Source: a virus
IMG/VR virus record: IMGVR_UViG_3300029945_000037
Coordinates: 1 to 32,855 of that record
Direction: 5' to 3' (one strand)
DNA: 32,855 nt
Below the pieces are notes generated by a model. It ran no database searches and had not been told where the DNA came from. It saw nothing but the letters and a program-made list of their open reading frames with translations. Position numbers and translations under genes: made by a program. Shown piece after piece: positions 22,426 to 30,148 of the stretch (position 1 is its first letter; each line of letters opens with the position of its first letter).

Positions 22426-24469
22426 ATCGCTTGTCCTCCCAAGCACTCACCGCCACGGGCAGACCTTCTGCCCAAGTCGGTACAATGGACATGAGTTCTG
22501 CCAGTTCTTCGGGGCTTCCGAACCCGTCGGGTACTTCGCAGATGTTTTCGTCGTGAACGGTCAGCACCAGCGGGTAGCCTGCGTCTTCCAGCCTGAACAT
22601 GCCCTCGGCCAGAATATCGCGGGCGATGGCTTGAACGATATTTTCACAACTCCTGCCCCCATACAGGGCCTGCTTGCGCCACTGCTTGCTAGCGCTTTCC
22701 ATGCCGTAGAATGCCACGCGCTCTTTGACTTCACCCCGGCCCCAGCACTCGGGGCAGTCTTCGCGCGGATCGGCGAAGGCGTCAGCCTCTTTGTCGAACA
22801 GGTCGCCAGTCCCGCCGCACGCTTTGCATTTGCCCTGCTCGATGTGCGGCGCCACATAGGCCAGCGGCCTGCCGCTTGGCAGTCTGCACCACAGAATGTT
22901 GTTGGCGACGCGATAGACGATCTTGCCGTCAAGGCAGGGGACTTTCATCCCGGGGTTCTTGACCGCGTGGATCGCTGCGTCTTGCAGCGCGTACCAGCTT
23001 TTCACGATCGCCGGGTGCGCCTCGCGCCAAGCCACCTTCAACTCGTCTGCGCGCTCGTCGCTGACGATCATGCCGTAGCCGGCGGCCATCTTCTGAAAGG
23101 CGCGGACACCACCCTGATACCCGAGAGCCAGTTCCATGACCTTGCCCTGCTGGCGCAGCGACTTGTCTACTGCATCGGTAGAGACGCCAAACGCCTTGGC
23201 ATATGCCAGCACGTAGAGGTCGACGCCAACGCCCGCGTCGAAGTCGGCAAACGCCTCGACCTTCCAGTGCTCGCCCGCCAGCCATGCGTTCACCCGGCCT
23301 TCGATGTTCGAGTAGTCACCGCCGATCAGTTTATGCCCTGGGGCGGCGATCAGCATCGAGCGCAGCGCCTTCGAGAGCACGTCGAGCGGGTTGTCGAAGT
23401 TCAACTGGCACACGGCGAACGCTTCGTCCGCGTCGTGCGCTGCAAGGATCGCGTGCAGGTCTTCGACGTCTGGCCCGGCGTCGCCGATCCGTGGCAGGTT
23501 CTGCGGCTGTATCAAGCGCCCGGCCCAGCGGCCGGTGCTGGCGCCGTGAAAGTTCAGCGTGCCGCGCACGCGACCATCTTTGCAGACGCTGCGCTGCATC
23601 GCCCGGTACTTGGCCACCGACGACTTGGCGCTGGCCCGGCGCAGTTCGATGACCTGGCGGGCCAAGGGGTCGTCAAACAGGTCGGCGCGCACCAGCAGTT
23701 CTTCCTGCTCGCCTTTGGCGATCGACGAGGCGGGGATGCCGCGGTCGTTCAGCCATTTGACGATCTTCGCCGTTTCGGTCGTGCGCTGCACGGCGCCGCC
23801 GGTCAGTTCGTAAACCTGCTCCGATGCCGCCAACGCTGCCCGCTCTGCCACCGCCAGGGCCTTGTCGACCGCCGGCATGTCGAGCATGACCCCGCGTGCG
23901 TTGATCTTCTGGTCGAGCACCCACAGGCGCTTCTCGCTGGGGGAAAGCTGGGGCACCGCCGCGTCGATCGCGCATTCGGCCAGCACGTCCTGCGCGCAGT
24001 ATTCGGACAGGCGCGCAAGCTGCTCCAGCGTGTCGTTCCACTCGACCGTGCCGTCAGGGTGGACCTTCTTCGGCTTGCAAAGCCGCATCATGGTCCTGTG
24101 TCCTTCCACGTCTTTCTTGATCGACAGCCCCAAGGCTTTCCCGGCTTGCTCTAGGCTCTGTGGAAGCGAAAGCGACGCACACCTAGCCATCGTGCAGTCC
24201 GAGTTTTCAACCGCGATCGGGTACTGCGGCGCAATTTTTACGTTCCACCCTTGGCGGTCGAACGCGATGTTGTGACCCGTGACGACCGCCCCGGCGCGAA
24301 TGTGCGCGGCGGCCTCTTCGATCGCGCCTTCGCGCACCGGGCCGTCGTTGAGACGCCACCGAACCACAAGCACTTCCGACTCTGGGTCGTCGAAATAACG
24401 ATAAAGCCCGGCAGTTTTCAGGTCGCAGGTCGAACGGGTTTCGATGTCCAAGTGGAGAATATCAGACAT
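22415..24469 (-). CDS. Family A DNA polymerase with 3'-5' exonuclease and zinc-finger insert
   Basis: A 684-aa replicative polymerase of the T7/PolI family. The DEDDy exonuclease domain shows Exo I LHLDIETRS (D8, E10), Exo II GHNIAFDR (D71) and Exo III YCAQD (Y157, D161). The polymerase domain shows motif A GDYSNIEGR (D385), motif B RQQGKVMELALGYQGG (K443, Y451) and motif C TVHDEN (H639, D640, E641). All catalytic residues are present. Between B and C an insert has two CxxCxGxG units: CKACGGTG (from C548) and CPECWGRG (from C572). This is a DnaJ-type zinc-binding pattern, not part of the T7 enzyme. Y451 at the motif B position is the Tyr type of T7 polymerase. The start is ATG 24469, 21 bases after the NUMOD4 gene. 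Confidence 0.92.
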   Translation of the reverse strand: MSDILHLDIETRSTCDLKTAGLYRYFDDPESEVLVVRWRLNDGPVREGAIEEAAAHIRAGAVVTGHNIAFDRQGWNVKIAPQYPIAVENSDCTMARCASLSLPQSLEQAGKALGLSIKKDVEGHRTMMRLCKPKKVHPDGTVEWNDTLEQLARLSEYCAQDVLAECAIDAAVPQLSPSEKRLWVLDQKINARGVMLDMPAVDKALAVAERAALAASEQVYELTGGAVQRTTETAKIVKWLNDRGIPASSIAKGEQEELLVRADLFDDPLARQVIELRRASAKSSVAKYRAMQRSVCKDGRVRGTLNFHGASTGRWAGRLIQPQNLPRIGDAGPDVEDLHAILAAHDADEAFAVCQLNFDNPLDVLSKALRSMLIAAPGHKLIGGDYSNIEGRVNAWLAGEHWKVEAFADFDAGVGVDLYVLAYAKAFGVSTDAVDKSLRQQGKVMELALGYQGGVRAFQKMAAGYGMIVSDERADELKVAWREAHPAIVKSWYALQDAAIHAVKNPGMKVPCLDGKIVYRVANNILWCRLPSGRPLAYVAPHIEQGKCKACGGTGDLFDKEADAFADPREDCPECWGRGEVKERVAFYGMESASKQWRKQALYGGRSCENIVQAIARDILAEGMFRLEDAGYPLVLTVHDENICEVPDGFGSPEELAELMSIVPTWAEGLPVAVSAWEDKRYVK

Positions 24470-24490
24470 TGCAGTGGTACTTTCCCCAAG

Positions 24491-24622
24491 CTATAAGGAC
24501 ACCATGAAGTGCCCGGAGCGTTTGGCCCGCGCAGGGCGCAAGAACTTGCCCGAGATATGGCTCCAGACACGCCCGTCTTCGGTCGCGGCGTAGCGCCCCT
24601 CGTAGCCCGGAATGTCTTTCAT
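24491..24622 (-). CDS. NUMOD4-only peptide, likely remnant of an HNH homing endonuclease
   Basis: A 43-aa frame starting in an ATGA overlap with the upstream gene. KDIPGYEGRYAATEDGRVWS followed by FLRPARAKRSGHFMVSL matches the NUMOD4 DNA-binding motif (W/K-xIxGYExxYxVSxxGRVxS) found at the N-terminus of phage HNH endonucleases. No HNH domain follows before the stop, and the polymerase gene begins 21 bases later. It is either a truncated homing endonuclease or an orphan DNA-binding peptide retained in the operon. Confidence 0.65.
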   Translation of the reverse strand: MKDIPGYEGRYAATEDGRVWSHISGKFLRPARAKRSGHFMVSL

Positions 24623-24771
24623 GGCTTGCCCTTCCGCAACTCGAACCCGGCCAGTTTCACGCACTCGAACAGCGCGTGCAGTTCTTGGCCCCGGTCGTCG
24701 ACCAGTTTGACCTTCCGCGCCTTGATTTCGTCGCGCAGCACTTCGACGGCGCGCCTCTCGTCGTTGGTCAT
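24619..24771 (-). CDS. 50-aa hypothetical protein
   Basis: A short gene read directly from the minus strand: ATG 24771 with GGAGGG upstream, stop in the ATGA shared with the NUMOD4 frame. The product is charged and helical (MTNDERRAVEVLRDEIKARK, then LVDDRGQELHALFECVKLAG), with a basic end (ELRKGKP). No motif was recognised. It is the first gene after the terminator at 24786-24815, so its expression depends on read-through or a promoter that I could not see. Confidence 0.68.
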   Translation of the reverse strand: MTNDERRAVEVLRDEIKARKVKLVDDRGQELHALFECVKLAGFELRKGKP

Positions 24772-24785
24772 CTTTCCCTCCGCAG

Positions 24786-24815
24786 AAAAGCCCCGCCGGC
24801 CGAAACCGGCGGGGC
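24786..24815 (-). terminator. Rho-independent terminator after the ssDNA-binding gene
   Basis: On the minus strand GCCCCGCCGG (24815-24806) pairs perfectly with CCGGCGGGGC (24799-24790) around a 6-base loop, followed by TTTT. It lies 7 bases after the DUF2815 stop codon. It should reduce transcription into the polymerase-primase genes downstream. Confidence 0.85.
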
Positions 24816-24821
24816 AGTTGG

Positions 24822-25484
24822 TCAGTCGAACAGGCCAGTCGTATCGACGTCACCGGCGTCGATGTTGACACCTGCGAAGTCTGCGGCGATGTTTCCGCCG
24901 CCACCGCCGCCCAAGTTCTTGTCGTCGGCGACGAGCATCACGCTTTGCAGCCCGAACGACACACCCTTGTTGACGCCCTTGTCGTACCAGAAGGGGCGCA
25001 CGGTGCAGACGACCCACACCCCAGGGTAGACCAGCGTCTCGTCGGTGACGATTTGCTGGCGCGCGTCGACCAGCACCGGGCGGTTCTTCTTGCTGGTGGC
25101 AGAGATGAACTTGCCACCCTCGACGTACCCGTCGTACTTGAGCATGTCGCCTTGGTCCTTGAACGGGCTTTTCACCTTGACCCGCTTCTTGGGGTCAGAC
25201 GAAAGCGCGTCGGGGCACTTCTCCTTGAGGGCCTCGATCACTGCCTTTTCCAGCACTGACAGGTCAGCGCAGGTCGGGAAGATCAGGTTGCCGCCATAGC
25301 TGCCTTCGGTGGCTGGCGGGATCGGGCGTGACCGCTCGAACAGGTTCAGGAACGAGCCGCGCGTCGGGCAGAGCAGAATGTTGCCGCTGTCCAGAACGCG
25401 GATCGGGTTGCGCTCGCACGCCTTCTTGATCCATTCGTCGGTCATGTTGGTATCGGCCATCAGTGTCATATCAGTCGCTTTCAT
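24822..25484 (-). CDS. Single-stranded DNA-binding protein, DUF2815 family (T7 gp2.5-like role)
   Basis: A 220-aa protein. The core is an OB-fold-like beta pattern with family-typical segments (GDMLKYDGYVEGGKFISATS, PVLVDARQQIVTDETLVYPG, VVCTVRPFWYDKGVNKGVSF), followed by a Gly run (GGGGGG) and an acidic tail ending in Phe-Asp (DAGDVDTTGLFD). Acidic tails of this type in T7 gp2.5 and SSB recruit replication partners. The start is uncertain: ATG 25484 overlaps the DUF2800 stop, and ATGs at 25469 and 25460 are alternatives. It would coat single strands for the polymerase, primase-helicase and nuclease encoded nearby. Confidence 0.85.
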   Translation of the reverse strand: MKATDMTLMADTNMTDEWIKKACERNPIRVLDSGNILLCPTRGSFLNLFERSRPIPPATEGSYGGNLIFPTCADLSVLEKAVIEALKEKCPDALSSDPKKRVKVKSPFKDQGDMLKYDGYVEGGKFISATSKKNRPVLVDARQQIVTDETLVYPGVWVVCTVRPFWYDKGVNKGVSFGLQSVMLVADDKNLGGGGGGNIAADFAGVNIDAGDVDTTGLFD

Positions 25485-26805
25485 TTCCGAGCATCACAGA
25501 GCCGAACTCTGCGGCGACCGGCGATATTGCCGCCCGGCGGTCGCTCTCCGGGGCCGTGGTCAGCCCCTTCGATTCTTTGATGGTGAAGCGCAGCGTCATG
25601 TCGCGCTCTGCCTCGGCGTAATCTGCCTTCGACACGTAGGTCTTGAGCAGCTTCTTGGCGTCGGTGATCGTGACCAGCTTGCGCGGCATCACTTCGTCGC
25701 CCGGCACATCGTACATCAGTTCGAGGTACTCGGCGATTTCGGTGTCCCCCTTGGTCCAGGCACGGCGCCCGACCTGCTCGACCACCTTCCAGCCCTTGAC
25801 GGTTCCGCCGGCCAGCAGGTGTTCGTCCATGGCCGTCCGCATCGCGGCGATTTGCGACCCGAGGCGGTCATACGCCGCGACGATCCGCGCCATGTGGTCG
25901 AAGTCCAAGGTCTTCACTTCGAGCGCCGCGACCACCGGCTCGATACCGAGCAGGTCGACCCCGGCGAAGTCTTCGCGCACCGCGGTAACGAACGATTGCT
26001 CGCGCGCCGTGCAGATCGTGGCGGCCGGGCACCAGCGGCAGTGCTCGCCGGGGACGAAAGGTTCGAACCCAAGGGTTTCCGACAGCATCGGCCCGGAAGT
26101 GTTCTTGCTCTCCATGCCGCCGCCCAGGAAAGGGTACACGGCCTTGCAAGCGGCAACCGCTTCGTTCAGTTCGTAGGGGAACTCGATGACCTCTGCCATT
26201 GGCAGCGACCACCGCTTCACCCCGTCACCGCCGGCAGAGAAGGCGCGCGGCTGAACGATCACCAGTTCAATCTCGCGCACGTCCCATTCAGGGTGGCCCT
26301 GCATGGCGCCGATCGCGTAGAATTTAAGCTGCGTGTTGTCCTCGACGTCGACGATCACGCCGGCGCCGTGCTTGTAGTCGAAGATCGTCAGCTTGCGCCG
26401 CGCCGGGCTGTAGACCAGCGCGTCGTTCGTGCCGAACACCTCGCCAGGCTCTGCCGCGTCTAGGTCCAAGGCGAAGCCCTGCTCGACCTCGATTTCCGAA
26501 TTGGGGTCCAGGTCGTACTCGTCCCACACCGCTTCGAGATAGACGTCCACCGCCTTGCTGATTTCGGCGGTGATCTCGCGGGTCTTGCTTTCGCCGTGGT
26601 CGAGGAACCCGAGCACCTTGCCGATCGCCGCCGTGGTCGACCGTGCGCTGGTTTCCAGCGCCTCGGCCGCGACCGCGTGGGCAAAGGTGCCTTCCTCGGC
26701 ATAGGGGCTGGGTTTTTCGGGGGGCGCCTGCCCCGAGAGCGCAATGCTCCCGGGGCAGGCCATGAACCGGCTGGCCGCCGATCCGCCAAAGGGCGAGTGC
26801 TTCAC
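25471..26805 (-). CDS. DUF2800 PD-(D/E)XK nuclease with Cys cluster
   Basis: A 444-aa Cas4/RecB-like nuclease. The PD-(D/E)XK core is visible as H43, FGTNDAL (D128), the DxK pair in TIFDYKHG (D143, K145) and the following NTQLKFYAIG (Q159, Y163). Four Cys (C17 in FMACPGS; C256, C259 and C265 in HCRWCPAATIC) have the spacing of the iron-sulfur cluster of Cas4/AddB nucleases. It probably degrades or trims DNA ends in recombination or host DNA breakdown. It begins in an ATGA overlap with the linker protein, and it lies between the SNF2 helicase and the single-strand binding protein genes, an arrangement familiar from other phages. Confidence 0.85.
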   Translation of the reverse strand: MKHSPFGGSAASRFMACPGSIALSGQAPPEKPSPYAEEGTFAHAVAAEALETSARSTTAAIGKVLGFLDHGESKTREITAEISKAVDVYLEAVWDEYDLDPNSEIEVEQGFALDLDAAEPGEVFGTNDALVYSPARRKLTIFDYKHGAGVIVDVEDNTQLKFYAIGAMQGHPEWDVREIELVIVQPRAFSAGGDGVKRWSLPMAEVIEFPYELNEAVAACKAVYPFLGGGMESKNTSGPMLSETLGFEPFVPGEHCRWCPAATICTAREQSFVTAVREDFAGVDLLGIEPVVAALEVKTLDFDHMARIVAAYDRLGSQIAAMRTAMDEHLLAGGTVKGWKVVEQVGRRAWTKGDTEIAEYLELMYDVPGDEVMPRKLVTITDAKKLLKTYVSKADYAEAERDMTLRFTIKESKGLTTAPESDRRAAISPVAAEFGSVMLGNESD

Positions 26806-27266
26806 TTCAACGCTTCCAGGATCGAGTAGGCGCGGTCGTAGTCGGCCGGGTCCAGTCCGCCGAACGCCTTGACCTGAAAGTTCTCGATCAGCGCCTGCTG
26901 GATCGGCCCGGCCCCGAGTTCGGACACCTTCTTGTTCCCCAGCGCCTTGACCTCGGCCAAGGTCTTCGGGGTGAGCATGGGGTGCTCATCGGCTGGCGGC
27001 GATTCCGTCTGCGTAGTGGGCGTCGCAGACGGCTCGCTTGAAGAGCCGGTGCTCTCCTGCGGGACGGCTGCACCAGTGGCAGGTTTGCGCTGGCGCGTCT
27101 TCGTCGCCGGCGGGTCCAAAGGGGTTTCTGCTTCGGCAGCAGCCGACCCCCGGGCTTCAACAGACACGACGGTTTCCGGCGCTCGCACCGTAGGCCCGAC
27201 AAACCGCGCGAGCAGGGCGTTGAACTCGTGCGTATCGGCGGCGGTAATTTTCAATTCAATTGGCAT
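26802..27266 (-). CDS. Linker protein of the recombination cluster, unknown function
   Basis: A 154-aa protein with an ideal GGAGGAAACA site before ATG 27266. A short beta-like N-terminus (MPIELKITAADTHEFNALLA) is followed by a long Pro/Thr/Ser/Ala-rich linker (about residues 35-95) and a helical C-terminal domain (LAEVKALGNKKVSELGAGPI...GLDPADYDRAYSILEAL). The C-terminal pattern is similar in type to short helical domains next to phage nucleases and ssDNA-binding proteins, where the last segment ends in Y-x-x-x-x-x-LE. A tethering or loading role is possible but is inference. Confidence 0.7.
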   Translation of the reverse strand: MPIELKITAADTHEFNALLARFVGPTVRAPETVVSVEARGSAAAEAETPLDPPATKTRQRKPATGAAVPQESTGSSSEPSATPTTQTESPPADEHPMLTPKTLAEVKALGNKKVSELGAGPIQQALIENFQVKAFGGLDPADYDRAYSILEALK

Positions 27267-27283
27267 TGTTTCCTCCTGGGTTG

Positions 27284-28618
27284 TTAAAGGTCAGAGCCTT
27301 GAACTTCGATGATCGCGCGCGTCTTGCGCGCAACGGATTCGCTGACCTGTTGGTCGATCGACTTGGCCAGTGAAATGAACCGGACATGCGTGTGCTGTGA
27401 CTGGCCGATGCGGTGGACCCGCTTCAACGCCTGGCTATTGTTGGCAGGCGTCCAGTCGCTTTCGAGCATGTCCAGATAGGGCGCAGCGGTCAGCGTGATG
27501 CCCGTCCCGGCCGCAATGATGTTGCCGATGAAAACCTTGACCTCCGGGTCGTTCTGAAACGCCTCGACAGCTTCACCTCTGGCCTTGTCGCTGACCGAGC
27601 CGTCGATCTTGACAAACCGGATACCGTGATGGCGCAGCGTCTCGCACAGGATCTCGACCGGGCGCTTGTGCGCGCAGAACACTACGACCTTGTCCTTGCC
27701 GCCGCTCAATTCTTCGATCAGTTGCCGGGCGTAAACCGGCGCCTTGGCCTCTCCGACCAGTCGGCGCAGCGTGGTGACGTGGCCGGCCATCTCGTCCAGT
27801 TTTTGCAACCCGCCTTTCTCAATCGCCGACGTGATCGCTGTATCGAGGCCCGGGTGGGCGGCGAGCAGCGCGTTGATCTCTGCGGTCGAACCCTCGATTT
27901 CCTGCGTGGTGATCCACAGCGGCGGCAACTGAATGCCGACTTGGCCGATCGTGCGCCGGATCATGTAACGGGCAAGAACCTCTTTCAGTTCGGGCAGCGT
28001 GTCGCGACGCGGCTTGTAGCTGGTGCTCATGCCTTGGTTGACCGCGATGAAATAGCGCGTGGTAAAGTTCTTGAACGACAGCGGCGTGCCGCCGACGTAG
28101 CGCAGGAACGTCCAGATGTCGGCCGGGTCGTTGGCCATCGGGGTTCCCGACAGCCACCAGGTATAGGCGCCATAGCGCGCGTAGCCGTGCGCGCCTGAAC
28201 CATCAGACCCGAGCGCGCGGCGCGTGCGATTGCTGGCGATGTTTTTCAGGCCGTGGCTTTCGTCAAAGATCGTGAACTCGCGCAGGTCGCGCTGCAACTC
28301 GTTGTGCCACTTGCTCGCACCCTCGTAAGACATCACAAGCACGTCGACGCGCTCGCGCAGCCACAAGTTCAGGTCGTCGTTGGTCAGGCCCTTGATGACC
28401 TTGCGCCGGATGCGCGCCCACTTGCGGAACTCCCCGGGCCAGACGTTGCGCACGCTGGCCGGGCACACGACGATGCCGCGGATCAACCCGCCCGTGTCGA
28501 GCGCGCGGATCGCTTGGGCACTTTTTCCCAGCCCTGGCGAATCGAACAGCCCGGCGCGCGGGCGCTGCGCGATGAACGCGGCGCCTTCGACCTGGTAGGG
28601 GAAAAGGAGGTCAGTCAC
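27284..28618 (-). CDS. SNF2-family DNA helicase/translocase
   Basis: A 444-aa DEAD/H-box translocase of the SNF2 group. GTG 28618 lies in a GTGA overlap with the HNH gene stop; a TTG at 28633 is a weaker alternative. The domains are in order: FPYQVEGAAFI, motif I DSPGLGKS (26-33), motif II DESH (119-122), motif III LSGTP (about 156-160), then domain 2 with VVVFCAHKRPVEIL, GTGITLTAAP and motif VI QALKRVHRIGQ. It is short for SNF2 and has no extra DNA-binding domain, as usual for phage members. It would move along double-stranded DNA in replication-fork remodelling or recombination, with the DUF2800 nuclease encoded next to it. Confidence 0.9.
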   Translation of the reverse strand: MTDLLFPYQVEGAAFIAQRPRAGLFDSPGLGKSAQAIRALDTGGLIRGIVVCPASVRNVWPGEFRKWARIRRKVIKGLTNDDLNLWLRERVDVLVMSYEGASKWHNELQRDLREFTIFDESHGLKNIASNRTRRALGSDGSGAHGYARYGAYTWWLSGTPMANDPADIWTFLRYVGGTPLSFKNFTTRYFIAVNQGMSTSYKPRRDTLPELKEVLARYMIRRTIGQVGIQLPPLWITTQEIEGSTAEINALLAAHPGLDTAITSAIEKGGLQKLDEMAGHVTTLRRLVGEAKAPVYARQLIEELSGGKDKVVVFCAHKRPVEILCETLRHHGIRFVKIDGSVSDKARGEAVEAFQNDPEVKVFIGNIIAAGTGITLTAAPYLDMLESDWTPANNSQALKRVHRIGQSQHTHVRFISLAKSIDQQVSESVARKTRAIIEVQGSDL

Positions 28619-29073
28619 AGGCTTGCCACCCAAGCCCGCACGACGCGGAGAAGATCGTCTTCCCCCCAGTCACCCATTCCCGCATTCAGCGCGTGGCAGA
28701 CAACCCGCACGTTTTCCGGCACGTACCCCAGCGCCGGGACGCGGCGGTCTAGGCTTGGACTGGTGGCAGACCGGGGGCCTTTGAGCGTGAACGCCACTCC
28801 ACTAATTTCGCAACGCCCGGCATCTATCGTCGATTGCAAACGCGCTACGTCGGCGTCGGTCAGCGTAAAAGGAACCCCGCTCTTGCGAGCGCGAACGCGA
28901 GCAGCGGCCACCAAGCATTTCGCGCGCGACTTTTCGCGGCGTAGCGCGTGCTTCTTGCGCAGCGTCTCGCGGTTTTGATCGCGCCAAACCGCCTGCACCG
29001 CACGCATGTGGTCGCCATTAACGGCTTTGCGCTCAAGGTAGTATTGGCGCTTTCGTTCAGGAGTCTGGGGCAT
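28615..29073 (-). CDS. HNH-like/recombination endonuclease-type protein
   Basis: A 152-aa protein. ATG 29073 has GGAGG seven bases upstream, and it overlaps the methyltransferase stop. The first half is highly basic (TPERKRQYYLERKAVNGDHM; KKHALRREKSRAKCLVAAAR). The second half has CEISGVAFTLKG, SPSLDRRVPALGYVPENVRV and VCHALNAGMGDWGEDDLLRV, the typical G-x-C-x-x-S/TG ... SLDRxxPxxGYxxxNxRxVC pattern of small phage HNH-type endonucleases. The pair Asp-Arg in SLDRR and Asn in ENVRVVC are the conserved residues that can be seen; the central His of a canonical HNH is not obvious. Activity is therefore likely but not certain. Confidence 0.78.
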   Translation of the reverse strand: MPQTPERKRQYYLERKAVNGDHMRAVQAVWRDQNRETLRKKHALRREKSRAKCLVAAARVRARKSGVPFTLTDADVARLQSTIDAGRCEISGVAFTLKGPRSATSPSLDRRVPALGYVPENVRVVCHALNAGMGDWGEDDLLRVVRAWVASL

Positions 29074-30148
29074 CAATAGCCTCCATGCAGGCGAGAATGA
29101 AGTTGGTTGCGGTTTCGGCGTCTAAGGCGTTTCCGTAAGCCCGAAGCCTCCCTACCCGCGAGGGAGATTGCGTGTCAAGGGCGCGCAATCGTCCCACTCG
29201 GGCGGGAGCCGCATCAACCAGCGGGAATGCGCCGGGTTCAACCGGCCTCCACTTTCCATCCCGGCAGAACAGCCAGTCAACAGCGTGCCGTCCGAGCACA
29301 GGCGCGCGGGACCGTGTTCTGTCGTCCAGTGCGTCAGGTCTGCGTCCAGAGCCAGACAGGCGCATCCGTGTTTCGTGCCGTGGATCGCCTTTTGCGTCTT
29401 GCTCCGGCCCTGCGCGTCGTGCGCCTGCGGTGTCGTCCAACCCGCAAGATGCGTCGCCACCGCCGTCAGCGTGTCGAACGTCCCCCGGCTCCAACGCGCG
29501 CCCGACGATTCCCCGTCCTCGGTTCGCGCTGTTGGCCAGCCCGCGAACTTCACCGCATGTTCCAGCGACGCTGTGTGCTTGCGACCGTCTATCGTTTTCC
29601 CGGTCGCGTCCATCTTGTCGGTTGACATAGACCGGCCACCGCTCGGCGTGTTGGGCGTAGGCCACCCAGTAATTGCGGGACCGGATATGCGCGCCGCCGA
29701 AGCCCGCAGCAGGCAGAAACGCCGCCCCGAAGGCGTAGCCTTGTGCTTCCAGGTCAGCCGATACAAGATCGAGCCAGTCGCCAGCGTTCTCAACTTGCTC
29801 TCCAGCGACGACTGGAGGCTGGCACTGCTCAACGAGATGGTTGAAGGCGGGCCATAGGTGCCGCTCGTCAGCAAACCCTGCTCTTGCGCCCGCCGCGCTG
29901 AAAGGTTGGCACGGGCAGGAGCCTGTCCAGATTGGCCGATCATCGGGCCAACCGGCGCGGCGTAAGGCGTGGCTCCACACGCCGATCCCTGCGAAGAAAT
30001 GGCATTGTGTGTAGCCTTTGAGGTCGTCGGGTCGAACATCTCTTATGTCGCTTTCGTCAACGTCACCGGGCGCAATGTGGCCATTCAGGATCAAACGGCG
30101 CAGCCATTCGGCGGCGTAAGGATCATGATCGTTATAGTAGGCTGTCAC
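29057..30148 (-). CDS. DNA (cytosine-5) methyltransferase
   Basis: A 363-aa enzyme that should methylate cytosine-5 in a specific DNA site. GTG 30148 lies in the GTGA overlap with the upstream stop. Visible motifs: motif I CHFFAGIG (52-56 for FAGIG), motif IV TGSCPCQPFS with catalytic C80, motif VI GEQVEN (a phage-type variant of ENV), motif VIII RSRNYWV, and motif X YGNALDAETA (N340) at the end. The N-terminal YYNDHDPYAAEWLRRLI is typical of the phage subgroup. Residues of about 165-310 are a low-conservation Arg/Gly/Asp-rich region with repeated LANSAN/LDDTAG-type units; that stretch includes much of a second open frame on the same strand. It may protect phage DNA from host restriction. Confidence 0.87.
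   Translation of the reverse strand: MTAYYNDHDPYAAEWLRRLILNGHIAPGDVDESDIRDVRPDDLKGYTQCHFFAGIGVWSHALRRAGWPDDRPIWTGSCPCQPFSAAGARAGFADERHLWPAFNHLVEQCQPPVVAGEQVENAGDWLDLVSADLEAQGYAFGAAFLPAAGFGGAHIRSRNYWVAYAQHAERWPVYVNRQDGRDRENDRRSQAHSVAGTCGEVRGLANSANRGRGIVGRALEPGDVRHADGGGDASCGLDDTAGARRAGPEQDAKGDPRHETRMRLSGSGRRPDALDDRTRSRAPVLGRHAVDWLFCRDGKWRPVEPGAFPLVDAAPARVGRLRALDTQSPSRVGRLRAYGNALDAETATNFILACMEAIDAPDS
29152..30039 (-). CDS. Possible overprinted protein nested in the methyltransferase gene
   Basis: A 295-aa open frame wholly inside the methyltransferase gene, same strand, +1 frame. It is more than an empty shadow: it reads LTSGTYGPPSTISLSSASLQ, SSLESKLRTL, LYRLTWKHKATPSGRR, FCLLRASAARISG, repeated GWPTP / GWTTP units and a C-terminal GSSAGMESGG-like segment (GCSAGMESGGRLNPAHSRWL) before MRLPPEWDDCAP. 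From memory, proteins with this exact order of motifs are annotated in many phages and prophages. GWPTP units coincide with (R/G)LAD/N units in the methyltransferase frame. It may be a real overlapping gene or a by-product of codon constraint; no clear ribosome site was seen. Confidence 0.35.
   Translation of the reverse strand: MFDPTTSKATHNAISSQGSACGATPYAAPVGPMIGQSGQAPARANLSARRAQEQGLLTSGTYGPPSTISLSSASLQSSLESKLRTLATGSILYRLTWKHKATPSGRRFCLLRASAARISGPAITGWPTPNTPSGGRSMSTDKMDATGKTIDGRKHTASLEHAVKFAGWPTARTEDGESSGARWSRGTFDTLTAVATHLAGWTTPQAHDAQGRSKTQKAIHGTKHGCACLALDADLTHWTTEHGPARLCSDGTLLTGCSAGMESGGRLNPAHSRWLMRLPPEWDDCAPLTRNLPRG

Noticed and set aside
22352-24154. 600-codon plus-strand open frame opposite the DNA polymerase gene
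   Set aside because: The polymerase on the minus strand has every catalytic motif; the plus frame has none and looks like a codon-bias shadow.
25309-26463. 384-codon plus-strand open frame opposite the DUF2800 gene
   Set aside because: Composition typical of antisense shadows and no ribosome site; the nuclease is on the minus strand.
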